54,634 bases of DNA from Chitinophaga sp. SYP-B3965 (GTDB lineage: Bacteria; Bacteroidota; Bacteroidia; Chitinophagales; Chitinophagaceae): the NCBI RefSeq assembly GCF_009647655.1, contig NZ_WJFD01000010.1:1-54634 (forward strand), in the 5' to 3' direction. Shown here one piece after another: positions 19,422 through 27,451 of the stretch. Within the stretch, counting starts at the first letter, position 1, and the number at the start of each line of letters is the position of its first letter. Position numbers and translations under genes: made by a program. The notes under the pieces were generated by a model that saw only the letters and a list, made by a program, of their open reading frames with translations, was not told where the DNA came from and searched no databases.

Positions 19422-19961
19422 TTAATTCTTCTGAAACATCCGCTCCCGCAAGAGCCGCAGGGCATTAACAATATGATTTTCCACCGTTTTCTCCGCAATA
19501 TTGAGGGCGGCGGCAATTTCCCGGTACTTCATACCTTCAAAACGACTCATGCGAAAAACCTTCCGGCACTGATCCGGTAAACGTTCTATCGCATTATACA
19601 AATGGATCTTGAAATCCTGCTCCTCATGGAGGGCATTCACATCTTCCTCCGTTTGCATGGCAGCAATCTGCTGATGGTGGCGCTGAATGTTCTTTTCCCG
19701 GGAAAGGTGGTTGAGAGAAAGGTTGATCACGGAACGGTAAAGGTATCCCCTGATAGCGCCGGGGTCAGTATGAGGAATGGGGTTTTCCCAGATCTTCATG
19801 AAGAGTTCCTGCACTATCTCCCGCGCAATATGAAGGTCTTTCACATACTTTAATGATACGAGGCACAAACTCTCATAATATTGCCTGTACATCACATTAA
19901 AAGCATCTGCGTCCCTGTTGCGGTTGTTAATTATCTCCGTATTGAACTCTTCTTTGCTCAT
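19422..19961 (-). CDS. ECF RNA polymerase sigma factor
   Basis: This 179-aa sigma-70 family factor uses the ATG at 19961 (MSKEEF); the frame extends to a TTG at 19976, which is less likely. Region 2 (about 20-85) includes LYxxYYESL-type helices and VQELFMKIWENP. Region 4 (about 120-175) has LPDQCRKVFRMSRFEGMKYREIAAALNIAEKTVENHI, split here by function into the linker and the helix-turn-helix. It is the first gene of the locus that continues with FecR and SusC/SusD, so it probably drives that operon and possibly itself. Confidence 0.93.
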   Translation of the reverse strand: MSKEEFNTEIINNRNRDADAFNVMYRQYYESLCLVSLKYVKDLHIAREIVQELFMKIWENPIPHTDPGAIRGYLYRSVINLSLNHLSREKNIQRHHQQIAAMQTEEDVNALHEEQDFKIHLYNAIERLPDQCRKVFRMSRFEGMKYREIAAALNIAEKTVENHIVNALRLLRERMFQKN

Positions 19962-20087
19962 CAAATTGCACTGCAAAAGGCAGTCTCGTTTCTGGAAGTG
20001 TTTGGTTGTGCTTGCGATTCAGTGTACGACAGCCACAAACAATATCTGAAACTTTTCCCGATTTACCAAAGCGGGGCAACATGATAA

Positions 20088-20116
20088 GAAATAACCTATT
20101 TTACATAGGTTATTTC
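20088..20116 (-). terminator. Perfect 12-bp stem-loop after the 54-aa gene
   Basis: Arms at 20088-20099 and 20105-20116 are perfect reverse complements of 12 bp, with loop TTTAC on the plus strand. On the minus strand TTTCTTAT ends the structure. It lies 24 bp past the stop of the small gene at 20140 and upstream of the sigma gene on the same strand, so it probably separates the two transcripts. The weak T tract leaves a regulatory alternative open. Confidence 0.55.
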
Positions 20117-20139
20117 AATAATACGGATAGTGCTATTGC

Positions 20140-20304
20140 TCAATCCCCGCTGCCTGCGGTTTTATTGTCAATATCATAAGGAGGTTTATTCCTGTTGATA
20201 AGTTTATCCGCTCCTCTGTCTCTTGTGTTACTGCTGGTTTGTAAAATAATATAGATCACCAGGAGTGCTATTAATCCTACAAATACCCAAAATCCAATAC
20301 TCAT
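20140..20304 (-). CDS. Small single-pass membrane protein (54 aa)
   Basis: An ATG at 20304 opens a 54-codon frame ending TGA at 20140. Residues 4-21 (GFWVFVGLIALLVIYIIL) form one transmembrane helix. The tail after QTSSNTRDRGADKL is polar and basic, then acidic at the end (YDIDNKTAGSGD). It lies between two hairpins and is on the same strand as its neighbours. No homolog is recognised. The clean hydrophobic-then-polar pattern and the flanking terminators support a real gene. Confidence 0.6.
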   Translation of the reverse strand: MSIGFWVFVGLIALLVIYIILQTSSNTRDRGADKLINRNKPPYDIDNKTAGSGD

Positions 20305-20320
20305 GTCAATCGTTTTAGTT

Positions 20321-20368
20321 AAAAAAAATGGCCGGCCCTGCCTGTTTAAAGAGACACAGACCAGCCAT
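20321..20368 (-). terminator. Terminator after the 77-aa gene
   Basis: On the minus strand ATGGCTGG (20368-20361) pairs with CCGGCCAT (20336-20329) with one mismatch. Shorter inner pairs are present, and eight T residues follow immediately (20328-20321). It lies just past the stop of the gene at 20390. Confidence 0.6.
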
Positions 20369-20389
20369 TATCCTTGAGCATTCACAAAA

Positions 20390-20623
20390 TTATTTCCTGT
20401 TCGCAGCCGGGAAAGTGTCCCTGCGCGGTTTGTTGGTCGTATCTTTCTTTGGCCAGTCTTTATGTTTCTTCATAGAAGTATCCTTCTTATGTTTAGGAAT
20501 AGTATCCTGCTTTTCCTGTTGCATTGTCATTACCGGCTGAGCGGAATAACTGATACTCGTCTGTGCCAGGATCATCACAACAAAAATGCTGACAATACCA
20601 ATAGGCGTGATTCTCTTTTTCAT
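20390..20623 (-). CDS. Small Lys/Asp-rich exported or anchored protein (77 aa)
   Basis: This 77-aa product begins MKKRITP, then has a hydrophobic segment (about 8-30) ending SYSAQP, which reads as a signal peptide or anchor. The rest is highly charged, with repeated K-K-D-T and K-H-K blocks (KHKKDTS, KKHKDWPKKDTT, RRDTF). The function is unknown; such repetitive basic tails can bind polyanions or envelope polymers, which is speculation. It has its own terminator downstream. Confidence 0.6.
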   Translation of the reverse strand: MKKRITPIGIVSIFVVMILAQTSISYSAQPVMTMQQEKQDTIPKHKKDTSMKKHKDWPKKDTTNKPRRDTFPAANRK

Positions 20624-20694
20624 GGTTATCCTTTTTGAAAATATGATAAAATGATGTTTGCTACAGATAAAGGGGCAAAATCCAGTCCACGACT

Positions 20695-20738
20695 AACAGC
20701 AGGAAAACAGCAGGAAAACAGCAGGAAAACAACAGGAA
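20695..20738. repeat. Four tandem copies of an 11-bp repeat
   Basis: The unit AACAGCAGGAA occurs at 20695-20705, 20706-20716 and 20717-20727, followed by one variant with A for G (20728-20738). It lies in the gap between the 77-aa gene and the second Sus locus. It has no coding role. The 11-bp period is close to one helical turn, so it may be a bent or protein-phased site, or simple slippage. Confidence 0.8.
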
Positions 20739-20780
20739 ATGAAGGCGGAATAATGGGGCAGATTGGGGAGGAGGGTACAC

Positions 20781-20815
20781 AAAAAAGGCTGCATCATTGC
20801 GATACAGCCTTTTTT
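20781..20815 (-). terminator. Terminator after the second SusD gene
   Basis: Arms AAAAAAGGCTG (20781-20791) and CAGCCTTTTTT (20805-20815) pair perfectly over 11 bp around 13 nt. The A and T ends make it work in either direction. It closes the FecR-SusC-SusD unit 7 bp past its stop. Confidence 0.8.
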
Positions 20816-20821
20816 GATCTT

Positions 20822-22258
20822 TTAATACTCAGGGTTTTGGATCAGTAGATTATTTAGATCAATCTCCTTTTTCGGTATAGGGAAATAGAGGTTCTTGGGT
20901 TCGGAATAATTCGTCTTACCCGCTTTCACCCGGATAAATTCATCCGCCTTCCCCATTCTTCTGAGATCAAAGAACCGTTGTCCTTCGCCAAAGAATTCTA
21001 TCCGGCGTTCCTGCATTATGGCAGTCCGCAATGTTTCTTTGGTCATGGCAGGTAAGGGGGAGAGGTTAGCACGTAAACGGATACTATCCACATAAGGAAC
21101 AGCATCTGCTGTTTTATTACTTTCATTCAATCCTTCCGCATACATTAATAATACATCCGAATATCGGATCACGGGCATGTTGCGTGCCCCATCTACCATG
21201 CCTTCCGTCATTACCGGCGGATCGCCAACAATATATTTCGCGAGACTGGTGCCGGTGGGAGACCAGGTAGTATTGTACGGAACGCCATTATATACCGAAC
21301 CGGCTTCGAAAATATTCACTGCTCTGCGTTTATCACCTACCTCATAGATCTGCACATGGTTCATTTCCGGAACAATAATGCTCCATGCGCCTGATGGCAC
21401 ATACGGACCTGAAGGGCCTGTATAGGAAGGTGCCCAGTTACCTTCATTCGGCCCCCAGCCGCCGGTACCGGCTACGAATTGTATTTCAAAAACAGATTCA
21501 ACACCATTCTCATAAGCCGTCTGGAAATTTTTGATGTATTGATCATGCAGTTTGTATACATGGAGGTCTATTACTTCTTTTGCTTTCGCAGCCGCCAGTT
21601 CAAACTTACCCTGGTAAAGATAAGACCTGGCAAGAAATGCTTTGGCCGCACCTTTGGTGGCTCTTCCTGCATCCGTGCTGCCATATTGCAAAGGCAAGGC
21701 CTCTGCATCCGCAAAATCCTTTTCAATCTGCAGCCAGATGGAAGCTTTTGGATCTCTTTTTACAGACAGCAGTTCTTTTTGATTCAATTCCGTGGTCATC
21801 AAAGGCGCATCGCCCCAGATATTTACGATGTTAAAGTAACATACGGCACGCAGGAATTTCGCTTCATTCACAAGGCGGGTCCTCAGTTCTGCATTCATCT
21901 CTATGGCTGGCACCCGCATGATCACAGAATTGGCACGGGCAACACCAGCCCACCATGCACGCCAGGAGGAAAATACCTGGTCATCCAATGTGTTAATAGT
22001 GAAGTTATCCACCTTCACGAACCAGTTAGGGTCAAAACAGTTCATATCATCACCTGCTACATCACCAAACATCATGGTACCAAGGCGGTAGCCGAGATCC
22101 ATTTGTAAAGCATCATAAATGGCATTGGTGGCAAATACGGCATCTCTTTCTGTTTTCCAGTAACTTTCCTGGGAGATCTGGTTCAGCGGCGGCCTTACCA
22201 GGAAATCTTTGCCGCATCCCGTAAGTAATATCGTAAGTAAGAAGAATATCTTTTTCAT
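20822..22258 (-). CDS. SusD/RagB-family nutrient-binding lipoprotein (second locus)
   Basis: This 478-aa lipoprotein uses the ATG at 22258 (MKKIFF); the frame starts six codons earlier, but the signal peptide and lipobox LLTGC (Cys15) fit this start. Mature SusD features include SQESYWKTERDAVFATNAIYDAL near the N-terminus, split by helices of the TPR-like core, and a C-terminal RRIEFFGEGQRFFDLRRMGKA block. It lies 29 bp after SusC. No enzyme gene accompanies the pair, so the ligand cannot be guessed. Confidence 0.93.
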   Translation of the reverse strand: MKKIFFLLTILLTGCGKDFLVRPPLNQISQESYWKTERDAVFATNAIYDALQMDLGYRLGTMMFGDVAGDDMNCFDPNWFVKVDNFTINTLDDQVFSSWRAWWAGVARANSVIMRVPAIEMNAELRTRLVNEAKFLRAVCYFNIVNIWGDAPLMTTELNQKELLSVKRDPKASIWLQIEKDFADAEALPLQYGSTDAGRATKGAAKAFLARSYLYQGKFELAAAKAKEVIDLHVYKLHDQYIKNFQTAYENGVESVFEIQFVAGTGGWGPNEGNWAPSYTGPSGPYVPSGAWSIIVPEMNHVQIYEVGDKRRAVNIFEAGSVYNGVPYNTTWSPTGTSLAKYIVGDPPVMTEGMVDGARNMPVIRYSDVLLMYAEGLNESNKTADAVPYVDSIRLRANLSPLPAMTKETLRTAIMQERRIEFFGEGQRFFDLRRMGKADEFIRVKAGKTNYSEPKNLYFPIPKKEIDLNNLLIQNPEY

Positions 22259-22287
22259 ATTGTGGTCATTTAGCAATAAAGGAATAA

Positions 22288-25200
22288 TCAGAATCCAACG
22301 CTGATACCGCCTAAGAAAGTAATGCTTTGCGGATAGATGGTATTGTCCAGCCCGTTATTGATGTTCTGCTGGTTCTGTGCGCCGATGTCCGGATTAAAAC
22401 CTTTATATTTTGTAGTAGTGAACAGGTTTTCGGCGGTGAGGTAAACTCTCACAGATGCCAGTGATAATCTTTTCAGTAAAGTGGATGGCAATTTGTAACC
22501 CAATTGCAGGTTGCGCAGGCGCAGGTAAGAACCGTTTTCCACGAACCGGTCCGAGAAACGATCGTTGTAGTTAGGATCTGTATTGATAGCACGGGGATAA
22601 GTATTACTATGGTTAGCAGGCGTCCACCGCTGTAACATGTCTTTGCTTTTATTTTCAGTGCCCGTGCTGGACTCCATCATAAACCTGTTCACATTCACGA
22701 TCTGGTTGCCTTGTACGCCTTGCAGGAAAATATTCAGATCGAATTGTTGATAGGTGAGATTAGCATTGAAGCCATAAGTGAATTTAGGGATAGGGCTGCC
22801 AATATAAGTTTTATCATTATCATCTATCACATTGTCTCCATTGATATCCTTAAAGCGGAAGTCACCAGGCCCGGTGCCTTTGTTGATGAAAGGAATGTTA
22901 GGATCACCTAAAGCATTCGCTGCATCTACTTCATGCTGGTCCTGGAAAATGCCATCCGTAATAAATCCATAGAACTCACCAACAGAGCCTCCTTCACGGG
23001 TGCGGGTTAAGTACCCCTGTGAAGTATTACCGGTGCTGCCACCAACGATATCATCTTCCAGCATCACCACTTTATTGGTGAAAGTTGTAAGATTAGCCCC
23101 AATGTTATAACCGAAATCACCCGTTTTATGCTGATAGTTCAGGGCAAACTCAAATCCCTTGTTAGTTACTGTAGCGCTATTGATAGGCTGACTGATAGGA
23201 ATGGTATAATACTCATCACTGATGATACCTCCGTAGAGCGGGATCAGCTTCTGCGTGATCATGTCTGTATACCGCTTTACAAAGTAATCTGCCGTTACGC
23301 TCACCCTGTTGAACAGGTCAAAGTCTATACCTACATCCGTTTGGGTAACTGTTTCCCATTTTAAATTACTATTGGATATACGGTTGGGCGCCATACCAGA
23401 TACCGGCGTACCGCCAAAGTTGTAAAGATAACCGGATGCAATAGTAGCATATTCCGCACCTACACCCAGGCTGCCGTCAATACCCACCTGGCCCCAGCTG
23501 CCACGTAATTTCAGGTTATTGATAAAAGGCGCGCTCTTCATAAACGGCTCTTCGGAGATCCTCCAACCCGCAGAGAAAGAAGGGAACACCGCATACTTGT
23601 TCGTTGTGCTGAAAACAGAAGATCCATCCCTGCGGATATTGGCAGTGAACAGGTATTTATCTGCAAAAGAGTAATTGATCCGGGCGAGATAAGATACATA
23701 ACTGGTCTGGCTTTTACTGCCGGATGCTAATCTCCCTGTAGTAGCACCCGCATCAACCGTAGTAAGATTATCCGTGAGGTGATTGAGCGATAATGCACTT
23801 ACGTATTCATAAGTGGATAATTGCGCAGTATAACCAGCCAGCGCTTCCACATTATGTTTGCCGAAACCTCTTTTATAATTAAGCGTATGTTCTCCCAGGA
23901 TATTCGCTAAAGTAGCTTTGGAAGAAAATGCTTCCGGGATATTATTTTGTAACACCCCTTCCTGGTAAGTACTACGAAACCTGTTGAAGTTGGTCAGTAC
24001 ATAATCGATACCAAGATTGGTACGGAAAGATAAGCCTGGTAAGAGTTCCAGCTCTGCATAAATATTCCCTAAAGCCCGTAACCGCTCATTGGGATTATTA
24101 TTGTCAGCCGCCAGTCTTACAGGATTGAGGATATCTCCCACGATCGGACGGTCAATAGCATCCGGGCCACCCCATGATCCATCAGGATTATAAACAGGTA
24201 AAGTAGGAGATCGGCGAATAGCCTGTGCCACAATACCTCCAAATTTATCGCCATTTCCATTGGTCAGTGAGCTATTCAGTGTGCGGCTCAAAGTAAGGCT
24301 GTTACCAAACTTTAACCTGTCTGTGATCTGGTTGTCCAGGTTGATGCGAAGAGAATAGCGGTTAAATTTAGAACCCGTGATGATCCCGTCCTGCGATAAA
24401 TAACCACCGGAAATAAAGTACTGGCTTTTATCACTTCCACCGGAAACAGATAACACATAATTCTGTGTAATGGCGTTTTGAAAAATAGCATCCTGCCAGT
24501 TGGTGCCTTCACCTAATGAGGAGGGATTGGCAAATCTTGGATGTACAGGTTGTGCTGCTGCAATGCGGGATTCATTACTAAAGCTGGCATACTCGCTGGC
24601 ATTCATCATGTCCAGTTGCCGCACCACTTTCTGAAAACCATAATAAGCATCCAGGCTCAGCCTGGGTTTACCTGCTTTACCGCGTTTGGTAGTAATGATC
24701 ACAACACCATTACCTGCGCGGGCGCCATAGATGGCAGAAGCAGAGGCATCTTTCAATACATTGATAGATTCAATGTCCGCCATGTTTAAGGTAGCCAGTG
24801 GATTATTGGAAGTGGAGTTATCACCATAAGTGATGATCACGCCATCTACCACGTAAAGCGGTTCACTGCCACCAAAACCACCCATTCCTCTGACACGTAC
24901 AGACAAACCACCACCGGGCTCTCCGGAATTGGTGGTTACATACACACCGGATATTTTACCCTGCAGCGCCTGGTCTACACTGGTACCCGAAGTGCGCGTC
25001 AGTTCTTTACCGGAAATAGAAGCCACCGCACCCGTAACATCTTTTTTCTGCTGTGTACCATATCCTATTACCACCACTTCGCCAATCACCTTTGGATCGG
25101 ATGCTAAAGAGATGTCGATGGTAGTGCGGTTACTGATGCTTACTTCCTGCGTAAGATAACCCATGTAAGAAAAGAGCAGTGTGCCCTGCCCATCAGGAAC

Positions 25201-25752
25201 AGAAAGGGAATACCGGCCATCGCTCTTCGTAACAGTGCCATTACCGGTACCCTTTAATTGTACGCTTACGCCAGGCAACGCTTCATTGCCGGTAGAAGTG
25301 ACCCTGCCCTGGATGGTCATGGCTGCATACAATGTTTTCTCATTGTTTAAAGCAACGTCCTCTTTTTGCACCGGCATGGACGCCATGCCAGAAGTGAAAA
25401 GCGGGGATTGCGTGCGGGTTTTACTTTGTGCCGGAAGGATGAGGTAGATCTTTCCTTCCATCTTTTCATAATAGAGGTCCAGTGGCTGCAGGATGTGGTT
25501 CAGTTCTTCCGGTAAGGAATTGAACTTTGCACTATCCGGCTTCACACGTTTGTCTTCTACCGTGTTGCGGTCATACGAAAAGGACACATTGTACCGCCGC
25601 TCAAGGTCCTTCAGCATGCTTTTGAGCGTTTTTACTGACCGTGGTTGCTGATTGGCAGCATTGGCCATGGTCTGTGCCCTGGCGGGATAAATAGTAAGCA
25701 TGAGGATAAACATCGCGATGATGCATCGCGATAGGAAAGTAAAACTTCTCAT
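22288..25752 (-). CDS. SusC/RagA-family TonB-dependent transporter with STN domain (second locus)
   Basis: This 1154-aa outer-membrane channel has a signal peptide to about residue 27 (YPARAQ), an STN domain (about 40-108), a CarboxypepD_reg domain (about 145-222), a plug (about 225-360, with VIGEVVVIGYGTQQKKDVTG and DASASAIYGARAGNGVVIITTKRGK, each a hallmark of the family) and a barrel ending in ISVGF. The STN domain pairs it with the FecR encoded 91 bp upstream. It is the central gene of a minimal FecR-SusC-SusD unit. Confidence 0.95.
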   Translation of the reverse strand: MRSFTFLSRCIIAMFILMLTIYPARAQTMANAANQQPRSVKTLKSMLKDLERRYNVSFSYDRNTVEDKRVKPDSAKFNSLPEELNHILQPLDLYYEKMEGKIYLILPAQSKTRTQSPLFTSGMASMPVQKEDVALNNEKTLYAAMTIQGRVTSTGNEALPGVSVQLKGTGNGTVTKSDGRYSLSVPDGQGTLLFSYMGYLTQEVSISNRTTIDISLASDPKVIGEVVVIGYGTQQKKDVTGAVASISGKELTRTSGTSVDQALQGKISGVYVTTNSGEPGGGLSVRVRGMGGFGGSEPLYVVDGVIITYGDNSTSNNPLATLNMADIESINVLKDASASAIYGARAGNGVVIITTKRGKAGKPRLSLDAYYGFQKVVRQLDMMNASEYASFSNESRIAAAQPVHPRFANPSSLGEGTNWQDAIFQNAITQNYVLSVSGGSDKSQYFISGGYLSQDGIITGSKFNRYSLRINLDNQITDRLKFGNSLTLSRTLNSSLTNGNGDKFGGIVAQAIRRSPTLPVYNPDGSWGGPDAIDRPIVGDILNPVRLAADNNNPNERLRALGNIYAELELLPGLSFRTNLGIDYVLTNFNRFRSTYQEGVLQNNIPEAFSSKATLANILGEHTLNYKRGFGKHNVEALAGYTAQLSTYEYVSALSLNHLTDNLTTVDAGATTGRLASGSKSQTSYVSYLARINYSFADKYLFTANIRRDGSSVFSTTNKYAVFPSFSAGWRISEEPFMKSAPFINNLKLRGSWGQVGIDGSLGVGAEYATIASGYLYNFGGTPVSGMAPNRISNSNLKWETVTQTDVGIDFDLFNRVSVTADYFVKRYTDMITQKLIPLYGGIISDEYYTIPISQPINSATVTNKGFEFALNYQHKTGDFGYNIGANLTTFTNKVVMLEDDIVGGSTGNTSQGYLTRTREGGSVGEFYGFITDGIFQDQHEVDAANALGDPNIPFINKGTGPGDFRFKDINGDNVIDDNDKTYIGSPIPKFTYGFNANLTYQQFDLNIFLQGVQGNQIVNVNRFMMESSTGTENKSKDMLQRWTPANHSNTYPRAINTDPNYNDRFSDRFVENGSYLRLRNLQLGYKLPSTLLKRLSLASVRVYLTAENLFTTTKYKGFNPDIGAQNQQNINNGLDNTIYPQSITFLGGISVGF

Positions 25753-25843
25753 CGGGTGGAATTTATGTTAAGGTTGACTGACTACGTGGTTGATTATTTT
25801 ATTTCTGTATTTCTTTATAGGCTTTGGATAACTACTTGCTGGC

Positions 25844-26809
25844 TCATCTGCTCTTGATCCTGATCGTTGCCCCGGTACTGTCTATATCAAGGTTATAGGC
25901 TTTGGATAATGCTTTAAATAAAATGTTTGAATTATTGGTAGGAAACACGCCATTAAACTCTTTACCATAGAGCGCACTGTCTGTTATCTCTACTTTAACA
26001 CCGTAGTTTTCTTCCAGTATCCCGGCTATTTCCCGGATGCTGGCATTTTCAAAGATCATCTGGCCTTCTTTCCAGGCTGCATAGATATTGGCATTCACTA
26101 CTTTCCTGTCTATTTTCCCGGTATGATCACTATAGGCCACCAGGTCTCCCGGCGCCATGTTGATCTTCTTTTCATCCATTGTCAGCCGCACTTTCCCGGA
26201 TTTTAATACTACCGTGGTTTGTTCACTCCGTTGTTTTACATTGAACTCAGTACCTAATACTTCCACATCCACTTTATTGGCATGCACGATAAAACCCATA
26301 GGGTGCGTATTAGGCTTGATGGAAAAGAAACCTTCCCCTTCCAGCCATACTTCCCTGCCTGCAGCCACACGCAGGCTGGAATTAGCATTCAGGATCACCC
26401 GGGAACCATCCGGCAGGTCAACCGTTTTTGTTTCGCCTGCCAGCGTTATATACTGCGTAGTGGAAGTTCCCCGGAATAAGAAGGAAACAAAGAAGATCAC
26501 CACTGCCGCCGCGGCAGCGCTTGTCCAGATAAATGTTTTGCGCCGGTAAAGAGGGATCACCTTTTCTTCCGTTATAGCCGCCATCAGCCGTCCACTGGCC
26601 TTTAAGGTCTCCGCATGAGCAGGACGTACTTCCTGCAGGTCCAGGAGTTTTAATAACTGCACCGCCGCTTCCACATCCCCTTTGCTTTCCGGGTGCTCCG
26701 CTATCCAGTTATCCCAGTAAGTAATATGTACAGGATCTGTTTGCCTGAACCAGGCCACAAAGGTTTCATCGCTTATTAGATCTTCTGGTTGTATATTGTT
26801 AGGATTCAT
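25844..26809 (-). CDS. FecR-family anti-sigma factor (second locus)
   Basis: This 321-aa protein has an acidic cytosolic N-terminus (1-85), a transmembrane helix at about 93-112 (FIWTSAAAAAVVIFFVSFLF), a FecR domain (about 120-215) with VDLPDGSRVILNANSSLRV, and a DUF4974-type C-terminal domain (about 245-320). It is transcribed away from its presumed sigma partner at 26915, with 105 bp between the two starts, unlike the first locus, where sigma and FecR are collinear. Confidence 0.92.
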   Translation of the reverse strand: MNPNNIQPEDLISDETFVAWFRQTDPVHITYWDNWIAEHPESKGDVEAAVQLLKLLDLQEVRPAHAETLKASGRLMAAITEEKVIPLYRRKTFIWTSAAAAAVVIFFVSFLFRGTSTTQYITLAGETKTVDLPDGSRVILNANSSLRVAAGREVWLEGEGFFSIKPNTHPMGFIVHANKVDVEVLGTEFNVKQRSEQTTVVLKSGKVRLTMDEKKINMAPGDLVAYSDHTGKIDRKVVNANIYAAWKEGQMIFENASIREIAGILEENYGVKVEITDSALYGKEFNGVFPTNNSNILFKALSKAYNLDIDSTGATIRIKSR

Positions 26810-26914
26810 TGGAATGTGCTTTCATATACCAAGTGTAGGGGTAGGGCAATTTATAATCACGCTTTTCAATATTTTTTTTAATTATTTTTAGCGAATGCCA
26901 AAAAATGCCATTCC

Positions 26915-27451
26915 ATGTTAGCAGATGCAACGCTTTGGCGCGACTTTCAATCAGGAGATAAAAAAGCCTTTGAAGCCATCTTTTTGCATTATCACCAGGA
27001 CCTCTTCCAGTATGGAAGCAAAATGGTCCGGGATCAGCAAATGCTGGAGGATTGCATACAGGAGTTATTCCTGGAGCTATGGCAGAGCCGTGGACGCTTG
27101 TCTGTGGTATTGTCTATAAAAGCGTATTTATTCAGGGCATTGAAATTCAAACTGGTACGGGCAGTAAAAAAGCAGTTCCGGGAAACTGCTTTATCTGAAG
27201 ATGGTCATGAAATATTGGAATTCAGCTATGAAACAACGCTCATTGCGGAACAGGCGGAAATGGCCCTGAAGGAAAAACTGTTGCGTGTTATTAAACAACT
27301 CACACCAAGGCAACAGGAAGTTATCTATCTCCGGTACTACAACCACATGAGTTATGACGAGATCAGCGATGTCATGGAGATCAGCTATCAGGCAGTGGTG
27401 AACCTGATCTCCAAATCAATCCGGTTCATGCGGGAGAATTTGACGTATTGA
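26915..27451 (+). CDS. ECF RNA polymerase sigma factor (divergent from its FecR)
   Basis: This 178-aa sigma factor has region 2 at about 10-75 (AFEAIFLHYHQDLFQYG, DCIQELFLELWQSRG) and region 4 at about 115-172 (LTPRQQEVIYLRYYNHMSYDEI, with helix-turn-helix DVMEISYQAVVNLISK). It should serve the FecR-SusC-SusD set that diverges from it. A shared 105-bp promoter region could let the sigma control both sides. Its last 26 bp overlap the convergent kinase gene. Confidence 0.92.
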   Translation: MLADATLWRDFQSGDKKAFEAIFLHYHQDLFQYGSKMVRDQQMLEDCIQELFLELWQSRGRLSVVLSIKAYLFRALKFKLVRAVKKQFRETALSEDGHEILEFSYETTLIAEQAEMALKEKLLRVIKQLTPRQQEVIYLRYYNHMSYDEISDVMEISYQAVVNLISKSIRFMRENLTY

